From Cercophora sp. LCS_1 (lineage: Eukaryota; Ascomycota; Sordariomycetes; Sordariales; Lasiosphaeriaceae): a stretch of DNA of 64,000 bases. Below, in pieces: positions 56,187 to 64,000 of this stretch (the stretch's first letter is position 1; the number at the start of each line of letters is the position of its first letter). Both the position numbers and the translations under genes were made by a program. The notes under the pieces are model-generated. The model was given only the letters and a program-made list of their open reading frames with translations, did not search any database and was not told the DNA's origin. The stretch lies in contig JAPZLL010000034.1 in assembly GCA_036250225.1 (NCBI GenBank), positions 291,423-355,422 of the forward strand, written 5' to 3'.

Positions 56187-58049
56187 GCCAGAGGGACTGG
56201 GCAGGTGGAGGAGGAGCAAGCCACTCTCGGTCGAGAAGGGTTGCGGTCTTGGCACCTCCCCAACGTTCTGGATATTTACTTTGCCCCCCTGATTCGACGA
56301 CCAAAGGTATATAACCACAGTCGCAAAATGACATGGTATTTGACTAACTTGATCCAACGATTTGGGCTCAGGCTCCTGGTGCACGTGCGTTCGATTGGCT
56401 GGGTCCCCATGGTGGCGCAGAACCCGCATGCTGTGATCACAGCGAAGAAAAACCGCGGTGGTTTCTGTGTACTTGATGGACACACACTGGCATCATTGAA
56501 AAAGATCCGTCTCCCCTGAACACTTCTCCAGGGCTCTTTTCTTGGTCAGGACAACACACTCCCTTGTACCAGATCACGCATGTACCCGCCAACATGTCTG
56601 GCAGTAAACAAAGGTACGAAAACTCACTTACCTTTATCTGCAGAGCACCTCACCCAGTCGCGATGCTATTGTGCTGATAATATTACACGCAGTCATTCAT
56701 CGTCCCCTGCGACGACGTCTAAATCTAGCAGACCGTCAAGGGGAGGGACCCATCCAAACGTGGCAGTTAAAGCAGTACCGAGATACCTCACCCTTCAGCG
56801 AACCGGTCTTCTCTCGTCTTCTTAGAACAAGAACAAGTGAGTCGCTTTTCATGGTCGTTCGTGAAACCTTCCTAACCTAGTTCTCTCAGGCGCTGATCAC
56901 ACTACACGCGTATCTGAAACAACTTCGCAGGTCGACCGCATCCTCAATCAACCGCTCGCATAGCATGCCCATCCCATCATGCAAAAAAGACCCGGAGAAG
57001 CAAGTGTCGACGATTGCGGAAGCTCAGTCGCCCCTCCCCTCGAGTCGAAAACTGTAACAACTTCTCTCCTATATCACTATCGCCTTAACCCGGACCACAG
57101 CCTGCCTCGTTACACCACAGCCTGCCTCGTTACACCATCGCTGACTCCTCGGGCATCGCCCTTTGGGCCGCGGGCATCAAGCAAGCCCGCATCACCGACT
57201 TCTTTCAACAAACGACGCGTGTGGGCTTGGAGGTGGGAAGGAATCGGGTGGGACAGCGGGGCGTTGGGCCGACGGTTCAAACGCCGATGGGCCTGGGTTT
57301 AGGTCTCTCCCTTCCCTTGCAGGTAGGCAGGCAGACCCCGAGCCGACAGGAAGATCACAGCGTTCTACTCGAATTATCGAGAAGCGGCAGGGCGTGGGGC
57401 GGAAGGCAGAGGTAGACTAGACCTAGGTGGGCGCTGGCGCTGGAGAACACAGAGGGCTTGATGCTTGGACACTGGAATCTTGGGCCATGGGCACATATGT
57501 CCGGCAGTTCTTGACTGTCCTCCATGTTTTGCAAAGACAAACTGTCGACTATCTTCCGATGCGAAATCAAGCAGCGACGGTGAGTTTCGTGATGGTGTTA
57601 CAGTGGCTGGAGGAGCCGCGAGTTGGTAGGGCATCTATACCGGCAGATGGTCTATATCCACCTGCTTCGGACCGTGAACCCGCCATCTCAGACAGCCACG
57701 ACTATAATGCCCCACCCTCAAGCTGAGAACCTCTTCAAAACTTGTCGAAAGCTCCCTGGCACTACTAAAAAAATCTACGGCCCAACGACCCCAGCCAAAG
57801 GCTACTTCTCCTGCGCCGTGCTTCATTATTGGGACCGCCAGCGTCGCCCAGGAACACCAAGGCGCGGTTCGCATCGCCATCAAGACCATCAAAGGATATA
57901 CTGGTATGCGTAATGCCGACAAAGTTATGTGTGTTCTCGAGGAAGTCTGGCAACTTATGAGCGCTGGAAAGTGGTTGGCCGCCTGGGGACTGGCCAGAAG
58001 TTGCACATAAGATGGAGCTCGATTTCATTCCTGCATGACATGGGTGAGG
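56187..58049. other. Gene-poor region with coding-like fragments
   Basis: No intact gene. Fragments of interest are IKQARITDFFQQ at about 57176-57211 (PIP-box-like), followed by a Gly/Arg-rich frame to about 57415, and QGAVRIAIKTIKGYTGMRNADK with VLEEVWQLMSAGKW at about 57850-57970. The short tandem CAGCCTGCCTCGTTACACCA is duplicated near 57100-57138. The fragments look like pieces of dead genes. Confidence 0.4.
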
Positions 58050-59275
58050 GCCTCTGCTCAATCCAATCTCCTCGGTTTTCACTTGACTCCCTGTCCATCT
58101 CCTCTCAGGACGCCCTCTTTTTACACAGCTGTCATCCGCTCAACTTCCTGTCCCTTTTCTCTTTCCCCGGTTTCCCGGGGTTTTCACTCAACTTCTTATT
58201 TATTTCCTCTTAACTATAACTCTCCTCTAACAAACCCCCATTCTCTGCTCAATTTAACCTCATCAGTTTTCACTTGACTCCCTGTCTATTAGAAGCTCGG
58301 GCTTTAATAGAAAGTTGCTCCAATATATTAAGTCTTCCAGCAGCAAGATTAGAGCAGTAATTGTTTTCAATATCAATTACCTCAAGGCTAATAAGGTAAT
58401 AGTCAGCTTGGGCTACTACTGGCTATAGTATGCTGAGATACTCTATAATAATAATACTGAGGAATAGGTTATAAGCTAGATTGGTTTTTACCTTTCTAAT
58501 ATTATTTGACTCCCTGTCCATTTCTTTTTAGAACACTTTCTTTTTATACAACCCTCATTTATTTAACTTCCTGTCCCCTCTCTCTTTCCCCGGGTTTCCT
58601 TAATTTCCACTTAACTTTTTGCCCACCCCCCCCCACAACCCCCCCCCCCCCCCCCCCACAAAACCCCCATTTTCCGCTCAATCCAATCTCCCTGGTTTTC
58701 ATTTGACTCCCTGTCCATCTCCTTTCAGGACACTTTCTTTTTACACAACCCTCATTTATTTAATTTCCTGTTCCTTTTTTCTTTTCCTGGTCTTTTTTAG
58801 TTTTTACTTAACGTTTTGTCTATTTCCTCTTAGAATACCCTCCTCTTACAAAACCCCCATTTTCTGCTCAATTCAATCTCCCCGGTTTTCGCTCAACTCC
58901 CTGTCCATTTCCTCTCAGGACACTTTCTTTTTATACAACCTTCATTTACTTGACTTCCTGTCCCTTCTTTCTTTTCCTAGTCTTCTTTAGTTTTCACTTA
59001 ATATTCTGTCCATCTCCTCTGAGAACACTCTCCTCTCACAAAACCCCCATTCTCTGCTCAATCCAATCTCTCCGGTTTTCACTTGACTCCCTGTCCATCT
59101 CCTCTCAGGACGCTCTCTTTTTACACAGATGTCATTCGCTCAACTTCCTGTCCCTTTTCTCTTTCCCCGGTTTCCCTCAGTTTTCACTCAACTTTTTATC
59201 CATCTCCTTTTAACCATAACTCTCCTCTGACAAACCCCCATTCTCTGCTCAATCCAATCTCCCCCTGGTGTTGCT
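58050..59275. repeat. Pyrimidine-rich satellite, unit about 190 bp, six units
   Basis: Units begin with CTCAATCCAATCTCC-like words at about 58058, 58243, 58676, 58867, 59058 and 59248. Each continues with TTTTCACTTGACTCCCTGTCC, here split as TTTTCACTTGAC and TCCCTGTCC, then CTCTCAGGAC, CAACTTCCTGTCCC and ACAAACCCCCATT. The period is 185-191 bases, except where foreign DNA interrupts the second unit. Open frames through it are Phe/Leu/Ser/Pro-rich repeat artefacts. Confidence 0.88.
58288..58505. other. AT-rich insertion within the satellite
   Basis: About 218 bases rich in AATATTA, TAATAG and CTATAATA words break a satellite unit just after CCCTGTC. The word TTGACTCCCTGTC occurs on both sides (58276 and 58507), compatible with a target-site duplication or an array rearrangement. 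It is the most AT-rich stretch I noticed in the window. Confidence 0.6.
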
Positions 59276-59394
59276 CTTTATTAGCCTCTTTACTTTTGGA
59301 GGTTCTCTCTCAGCCTTTACTTAACTTCCCGTCCCTCCTCCCTTTTTCCGGTTTCCCTTTAGCTAGGTTGCCTCTGAGCAACTTTCTCGTTTTA

Positions 59395-59981
59395 TTATAG
59401 CTTGCTCTGGCGGCACCGATTCCCCTGCCAGCAGATCAAGGCTTCAACGTTGTAACGGAAGTGCAGGTGTCTGGCAGCAAAGTGAAGGTGAAGGCAAATC
59501 GCCAGGATGCCGACAAGGTCCACCGTTCCATCATGGAATCGACGTTGGAATCGCAGCGGCAGCACCTGCTGCTCCGCCACCGGCAGACCAAGGTTTTGGT
59601 TTTGTTATGGAAGCAGGCAGTGTCAAAGTTAAAACGAATTCCGGGGAGATTCACCATTCCGTTATGGAATCGGCATTAGAATCGCAGCGGCAGCACTAGG
59701 CTGCTAGGGAGGCCACCGTCCGCGGCAGCGTTGCTGCCCTTGCTTTGACCCTTGGCGGCATCGCTGGCCTGGCTGTCTGGCGGATGACCGGCCACCAGGC
59801 CCCCAAGACGGTGGTGCCATTGGCAGTACGTTTTTTTTTTTTTTCCCTTCTTTCTTCCGCTCGGAAACTAACCAGCGTTTGTTTGCAGGGCAAGATCAAC
59901 GCGGCCAGGACGACGGTCCCCCGCCACGCACTGCGCGCCTACCGCGCCGGATGGAACGACGCCAACAAGAACAAGAAGTAG
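59395..59981 (+). pseudogene. Small repeated membrane-protein gene, copy 2 (frameshifted)
   Basis: After a TTATAG acceptor at about 59400 comes the frame ALAAPIPLPADQGFNVV, EVQVSGSKVKVKANRQD, VHRSIMESTLESQRQH. A partial internal duplication follows (a second PADQGFGFV...SVMESALESQRQH stretch, 59576-59696). Then a TAG at the CACTAGGCTGC junction interrupts REATVRGS, AALALTLGGIAGLAVWRM (transmembrane) and TGHQAPKTVVPLA. A GTACGTTT...TTGCAG intron leads to GKINAARTTVPRHALRAY and GWNDANKNKK with a stop at 59981. The final exon is intact. The duplicated middle and the stop make this copy probably non-functional. Confidence 0.6.
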
Positions 59982-60022
59982 AGGGTCCTCCTCTCTTCTC
60001 CCGGCGGCGGTAGCGGAGGCGG

Positions 60023-60090
60023 AGCAACCAACGGAAGTCGGGCAACCGACGGAAAGTCGAGCAACCAACGGAAAGTCGAGTAACCAATAG
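60023..60090. repeat. Four-unit, 19-bp tandem repeat
   Basis: The word GCAACCAACGGAAAGTCGA recurs four times with small differences. No function is evident. Confidence 0.85.
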
Positions 60091-60129
60091 AAGCCGAAGG
60101 AGAGACCGGGCTTGGAGCAATAGACGACC

Positions 60130-60665
60130 TGGGTAAGGATGATGGGTCACGCGTTGGGGAATACGGGGTTGAGGTTGAGGACGGCAAACATTTGTTTCCA
60201 TTATCGTGTGTAGCTGGCTAGTTCCTTCGACCACTTTGCATTTCTGCTGCCCTTCCTCCAACGTCATTAGCAAGTGAAACGTGCCAACCCGGTAATGTAT
60301 AATATACAACCCCAATGGAGCAGCTGCGATGAGCCGCGCCATTTCCTTCCTGTATCGTTGGTCACGCGTTGGGAAAAGTTTCCGTTATTGTATAGCTAGC
60401 TCCTTCGACTCCTTTGGTTACTTTACAACTTCTACCGCCCTTCCTCCAATGTTATTAATAAGTGAAACGTACCAACCCGGTGGTGAGCAACCCCAATTGA
60501 GCAGTTGCAATGAGCTGTACCATGTCTTTCCTGTATTATTGGTCACGCGTCGGGGAATGTTTCCGTCATTGTGTGACTAGCTCCTTTGACCACTTTACAC
60601 TTCTGTTGCCTTTCCTCCAACGTCATTGACAAGTGAAACACTCCCAACCCGGTGATGAACAGCCC
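60130..60665. repeat. Three-unit tandem repeat, about 180-220 bp
   Basis: Units start at GGTCACGCGT(T/C)GGG near 60139, 60359 and 60540. They share TAGCT.GCTCCTTCGAC, CCTCCAACGTCATT and AAGTGAAACGT.CCAACCCGG. Within each unit a short minus-strand frame is open, but it is not convincing as a gene. Confidence 0.8.
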
Positions 60666-60697
60666 CAATGGATCTCCTCCGCCATTTTCTCCTTCTC

Positions 60698-61225
60698 CTA
60701 AGCCATACGCTGCACCATCTCCTCGGCCATACGCCGTGCCATCTCCTCAACTCTCTTCTCCATCTCCCCGGCCATCTTCTCCTTCTCCTCGGCCATGTGC
60801 TGTGCCATCTCCTCAACTCTCTTCTCCTTCTCCTCGGCCATGTGCCGTGCCATCTCCTCGGTCATCTTCTCCTTCTCCTCGGCCATACGCCGTGCCATCT
60901 CCTCGGCTATGTGCCGTGCCATCTCCTCAGCTCTCTTCTCCTTCTCCCCGGCTATCTTCTCCTTCTCCTCAGCTCTCTTCTCTATCTCCCCGGCTATCTT
61001 CTCCTTCTCCTCGGCTATACGCCGTGCCATCTCCTCGGCCATCTTCTCCTTCTCCTCGGCTATATGCCGTGCTATCTCCTCAGACAGTGGTGCTGCGCTG
61101 GGACCAAAACTAATAACAATAGGGCTAAAAGGCGATTGCCAGGAGAGGATTGCGGCGACCAGGGAGAGAATCGAGCAGCTCAAGGCTACTACGAGGAGAG
61201 AGGAGGTTGCCAGCCAGGAGTCCAC
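60698..61225 (-). CDS. Membrane-anchored coiled-coil repeat protein (hypothetical)
   Basis: A minus-strand frame of 175 codons from 61225. An N-terminal hydrophobic helix (SLLVVALSCSILSLVAAIL, about residues 8-26) is followed by a short linker. A long charged, heptad-like region to the end is built from blocks such as EEMARRMAEEKEKMAEE, EKIAGE and EKRAEEM. The predicted form is a single-pass membrane protein with a rod-like coiled coil. The plus strand is also open through the repeat, giving Ser-Pro-Arg repeats, but the minus-strand reading is the more protein-like one. No family is recognised. It lies between copies of the small membrane-protein family. Confidence 0.45.
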   Translation of the reverse strand: MDSWLATSSLLVVALSCSILSLVAAILSWQSPFSPIVISFGPSAAPLSEEIARHIAEEKEKMAEEMARRIAEEKEKIAGEIEKRAEEKEKIAGEKEKRAEEMARHIAEEMARRMAEEKEKMTEEMARHMAEEKEKRVEEMAQHMAEEKEKMAGEMEKRVEEMARRMAEEMVQRMA

Positions 61226-61529
61226 AGGTCGCCAAGGTAATAAAAGTCCTCCTCTCTTCTTCTAGTTTTCCTCAGTTTTTACTTAACTTCCTGTTTTTCC
61301 TCTTTTTTCCCGGTTTCTCTTGGTTTTCACTCGGCTTTTTCTTCTTCCTTTCTTTTTCCAGTTTCCCTTAGTTTTTACTTGGTTCCCTGCCCCCCCCTCT
61401 TTTTTCCAGTTTTTTTTGCTTTTACTTGGCTTTTTATTTCTCCTCGCTTTTTTTTAGTTTTTCCCAGTTTTCACTCAACTTCCTGTCCCTCCTTTCTTTT
61501 TCCGGTTTCCCTTGGTTTTTACTTGGCAG

Positions 61530-61812
61530 CATCGCTGGCCTGGCTGTCTAGCAAATGACCGGCTGTCTGGTAGATGACCGGCTGTCTAGTGGATGACTGG
61601 CTATCTAGCGGATGACTGGCTGTCTGGCGGATGACCGGCTAGGCCCCCAAGACAGTAGTGCTGTTTGTAATTTCTTTTTCTTTTTTTCTTTAGCTCAAAA
61701 ACTAACTAGCGTTTGCAGGGCAAGATCAATACGACCAGGGCAGCAGTCCCCCCGCTATGCACTGCGCGCCTACTGCGCTGGATGGAACGACGTCAACAAT
61801 AACAAGAAGTAG
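61530..61812 (+). pseudogene. Small repeated membrane-protein gene, copy 3 (3' half)
   Basis: A tandemly scrambled stretch of the 'SIAGLAV' and 'MTGCL' codons (about 61530-61640) shows five short repeats of GACTGGCTGTCTGG-type words. Then come GGCCCCCAAGACAGTAGTGCTGTTTG-like sequence, the intron-like interval ending TTTGCAG, and an intact final exon GKINTTRAAV..., ending GWNDVNNNKK and stop at 61812 after a frame change. The donor has changed to GTAATTTC. It is a dead copy. Confidence 0.6.
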
Positions 61813-62039
61813 AGGGTCCTCCTCTTTTCCCAGTTTCCCTTAGTTTTTACCTGGCTTTTTATTCCCCCCCTCTTCTTCCAGTTTCCTTGCTTTTTACTTA
61901 ACTTCCTGCCCTTCCTCTTTTTTCCAGTTCCCCTTGATTTTTACCTGGCTTTTTAACCCCCTCCTCTTTTTCCAGTTTCCCTCAGTTTTCATTTAATTTC
62001 TTGTTCCTCCTCTCTTTTTCCGGTTTCCCTTTAGCCAGG
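61813..62039. repeat. Pyrimidine-rich simple repeats
   Basis: Words of the type TTTTTACCTGGCTTTTTA and CTTCCAGTTTCC recur every 40-60 bases, as at 61260-61530 and 62935-63100. They separate the small membrane-protein copies and look like a decayed satellite related to that at 58-59 kb. Confidence 0.6.
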
Positions 62040-62553
62040 ACGCCTCTGAGCGACTTTCTCGTTTTGTTATAGTTTACTCCAGCAGCACCTGCTCTTCCAC
62101 CGGCCGACCAAGGTTTTGACTTTGTCATGGAAGTATCCAGCAACAAAGTCAAAGTCAAGGCGAACGAACAGTTTGGCCAGGTTGCCTCTGAGCGACTTTC
62201 TCGTTTTGTTATAGTTTGCTCCAGCAGCACTTGCTATCCCATCAGCCGACCAAGACCTCAATTTCGCCATGGAAGCATCCGGCAGCGGAATTAAAATCAG
62301 GGCGGGGAAACAATTCAACCCGGGTACTTTCGAGGAGTTTTGTCGTTTCGTTATCGAGCCGACATCGGGGGTACAGCGGCGAACACAGCAGCAAGTAACC
62401 ATTGTCATCCTTGGTAGCATTGTCACCATTGGTGGCATTATTGGCCTTGCCATCTGGCGGATGACTGGCCACCAGGTCCCCAAGACAGCGGTGCTGTTTG
62501 CACTGCGCGCCTACTGCGCTGGATGGAACGGAAACAACAACAACAAGAAGTAG
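62040..62553 (+). pseudogene. Small repeated membrane-protein gene, copies 4 and 5 fused
   Basis: A first 5' piece (acceptor TTATAG at 62071, then PAAPALPPADQGFDFVMEV, SSNKVKVKANEQFG) breaks off at about 62170 and the same 5' part restarts at about 62176. The second piece is open from an ATG at 62269 (MEASGSGIKIRAGKQFNPG) through QRRTQQQVTIVILGSIVTIG, GIIGLAIWRMTGHQVPKTAVLF and directly into ALRAYCAGWNGNNNNKK, a 94-codon frame. The intron and the start of the final exon have been deleted, so this copy could encode an uninterrupted single-pass protein. Confidence 0.55.
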
Positions 62554-62820
62554 AGGTCCTCCTCTCTTCTTCCGGTTTCCCGCTCGACTTCCGGTTTTCC
62601 GCTCGACTTCCTGTCTATTTCCACTCAACTTCAGTCTCTCTCCCATCAGTCTCCCCTCAATCTCCCCTCAATCTCCCCTCATCATCACTCTTTATTGGCC
62701 TCCTCACTTTTGGGGGCCCACGGATCGCCAAGGTATGGATATACTATCTGGGCAACTATGGGGATCAGATTGGGAGGGCATGTACATTACAGCTTAGCAC
62801 AGCATAGCAAGTGGAATGGA
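62550..62820. repeat. Repeat block shared with 41.37-41.64 kb (reference orientation)
   Basis: Direct match of 62550-62696 to 41365-41508. Segment 62697-62808 is inverted relative to 41509-41620, and the flank from 62809 (AAGTGGAATGGACCAAACA) is direct again. Confidence 0.85.
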
Positions 62821-63109
62821 CCAAACATTTCCACCTAGCTTTAGTCTCTCTCCCATTGGTCTCCCCTTGATCTCTCCTCAACATCAACTTTTAGGGGTCC
62901 ACAGATCACCAAGGTAATAGAAGTCCTCCTCTCTTCTTCTAATTTCCCTCGGTTTTTACTTAACTTCCTGCCCCTCCTCTTTTTCCCAGTTTCCCTTGGT
63001 TTTTACCTGGCTTTTTATTCCTCCTCTCTTTTCCCGGTTTCCCTCGGGTTTTATTTAGCTTCCCGTCCCTCCTCTCCTTTTCCTGGTTTCCCCTTAGCCA
63101 GGACGCCTC
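62821..63109. repeat. Simple pyrimidine-rich spacer
   Basis: CT-rich words related to those at 61260-61530 and 61813-62039 fill this spacer. No gene. Confidence 0.55.
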
Positions 63110-63716
63110 CAAGGAACAACTCTATTGTTTTATTGTAGTTTGACGATTGCGTCGGTGCTGGGCGTCATCCTGGGCGAGCAATCGCTGTCGACGCTGGCTC
63201 CGGCAGCACCTGCTCTTCCACCGGCCGATCAAGGTTTTGATCTCGTCATGGAAATAGAAGTATCCGGGAGCAAAGTCAAAGTTAAAGCAAATGGCCAGAG
63301 CACCGACGAACTTTACCGTTCCGTCATGGAATCGACGTCGGAAACGCAGCGGCAGCACCAGATCGCAAGGGAGACCACCGTCCGTGGCAGCATTGCTGCC
63401 CTTGCCCTTGCCCTTGGCGGCATTGCTGGCCTAGCCGTCTGGCGGATGCAGGTCCCCAAGGCAGTGCCGTTTGCGAGCGTTTTGGGCACGACCAGAGCAA
63501 CACCAGATCGCAAGGGAGACTACTGTCTGTAGCAGCGTTGCTGCCCTTGCCCTTGGCGGTATTGCTAGTCTAGCCGTCTGGTGGATGCAGGTCCCCAAGG
63601 CAGCGGTGCCGTTTGCGGGCATTTTGGGCACAACCAAGACCAACGCAACCAAGATCAATGCAACCAGAGCAACACCAGATCACAGAGGAGACTACCATGC
63701 CAGAATCCGAAGATGA
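63110..63716 (+). pseudogene. Small repeated membrane-protein gene, copy 6, with tandem partial duplication
   Basis: The best-preserved copy, open from about 63125. After a TTGTAG acceptor come TIASVLGVILGEQSLSTLAP, PADQGFDLVMEIEVSGSKVK, KANGQSTDELYRSVMESTSE, TQRQHQIARETTVRGSIAAL, ALALGGIAGLAVWRMQVPKA and VPFASVLGTTRATP, then a stop at 63532. From about 63486 a second partial copy repeats the segment from QHQIARETTVRG (63497 on) through WWMQVPKAAVPFAGILGTTK to THVRGDYHARIRR-like sequence at 63716. The two repeats differ by several indels. The usual intron and Lys-rich final exon are absent. One transmembrane helix is predicted in each repeat. Whether it is translated is unknown. Confidence 0.55.
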
Positions 63717-63878
63717 AGTGGTATTGTTCGCCCTACTGTCCCCATAAACCCCCGCCGAAAAGCCGGGCCCTCCACTCACCGAGCCAGCCGTGCGAACCCT
63801 TCCGGAGAGAAGAGCCGTATCCCGTCGGCCAAGCCATAACTGCGCCCGACAACGACGGCCCCGACAGCTCTACATCCA

Positions 63879-64000
63879 TGGAGCGCCCGCGCCGAGCGAA
63901 GGAGAGCATCTCCCACGACGACAACACCCGCCGAAATCCTAGGGCGCGTGAAGAACTGGGCGAAGCCGGCTCAGCGAAGGCTAACTCTGAGGATGTGTAT
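63879..64000 (+). CDS. Partial open frame running off the right edge
   Basis: From the ATG at 63879 the frame MERPRRAKESISHDDNTRR...REELGEAGSAKANSEDVY is open to the window end; it is also open upstream from about 63720. Hydrophilic and Arg/Glu-rich, with no family recognised. Only the continuation outside the window can tell whether it is a gene. Confidence 0.3.

Noticed and set aside
58506..59400. Leu/Phe/Ser-rich plus-strand frames that look like membrane proteins
   Set aside because: They are translations of the pyrimidine-rich 190-bp satellite; their repeats follow the DNA unit and all frames look hydrophobic.
60652..61113. Ser-Pro-Arg repeat frame on the plus strand
   Set aside because: It is the complement of the minus-strand coiled-coil repeats, which make a more coherent protein with a membrane anchor; both cannot easily be coding.
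1..64000. Dispersed 5S rRNA genes and further tRNAs
   Set aside because: I looked for 5S-like motifs and cloverleaf arms and found only the tRNA-Ile at 24.9 kb with convincing pairing. A covariance-model scan would be decisive.

Overview
The window reads as a GC-rich filamentous ascomycete genome, most likely a sordariomycete and possibly Sordariales. Genes carry short 45-100 nt introns with GT..AG borders and CTAAC/CTAAT-like branch points. Recognisable products are typical of fungal nuclear genomes: a 573-residue ATP sulfurylase with a regulatory APS-kinase-like tail, a TRP/ML-domain membrane protein, TRM44, eIF1, EOS1 and mitochondrial mL45. Gene identities come from reading the translations; no database search was possible.

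Layout. (a) 1-2.0 kb: tandem repeats and a frameshifted DUF7924-like gene. (b) 3.4-23.4 kb: a conserved, gene-dense core block with ATP sulfurylase, an RD-repeat/proline-rich protein, a TRP-like channel, an intradiol dioxygenase converging on TRM44, eIF1, EOS1 and mL45. (c) 23.4-31 kb: a transition zone with an intron-containing tRNA-Ile, a sodium:solute-symporter-type transporter whose 5' end I cannot find, and hydrophobic, apparently decayed duplicated sequence. (d) 31.3-35.6 kb: a nine-exon RNA-binding protein gene. Its reading frame closes exactly only if one intron is 1.6 kb long, and that intron is filled with a tandem repeat array. A second array abuts the gene's 5' end. (e) 35.7-64 kb: accessory, repeat-rich DNA. 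It holds a MITE, an intact DUF7924-like gene, remnants of a Tc1/mariner transposon, a LINE, an MFS sugar transporter and an ABC transporter, a conserved fungal gene at 54 kb, a 190-bp satellite, and at least six degenerate copies of an unrecognised small membrane-protein family.

How it fits together. The core genes are independent housekeeping loci (sulfate activation, aromatic ring cleavage, tRNA modification, translation start, glycosylation, mitochondrial translation), not a pathway cluster. The right half looks like a subtelomere-like or otherwise repeat-tolerant compartment, with indel-driven decay and little strong AT-biased (RIP-like) erosion. The most novel items are the small transmembrane family at 40.7-41.4 and 59.4-63.7 kb, a 112-bp segment in opposite orientations in two copies of the same repeat, and the repeat-filled intron.
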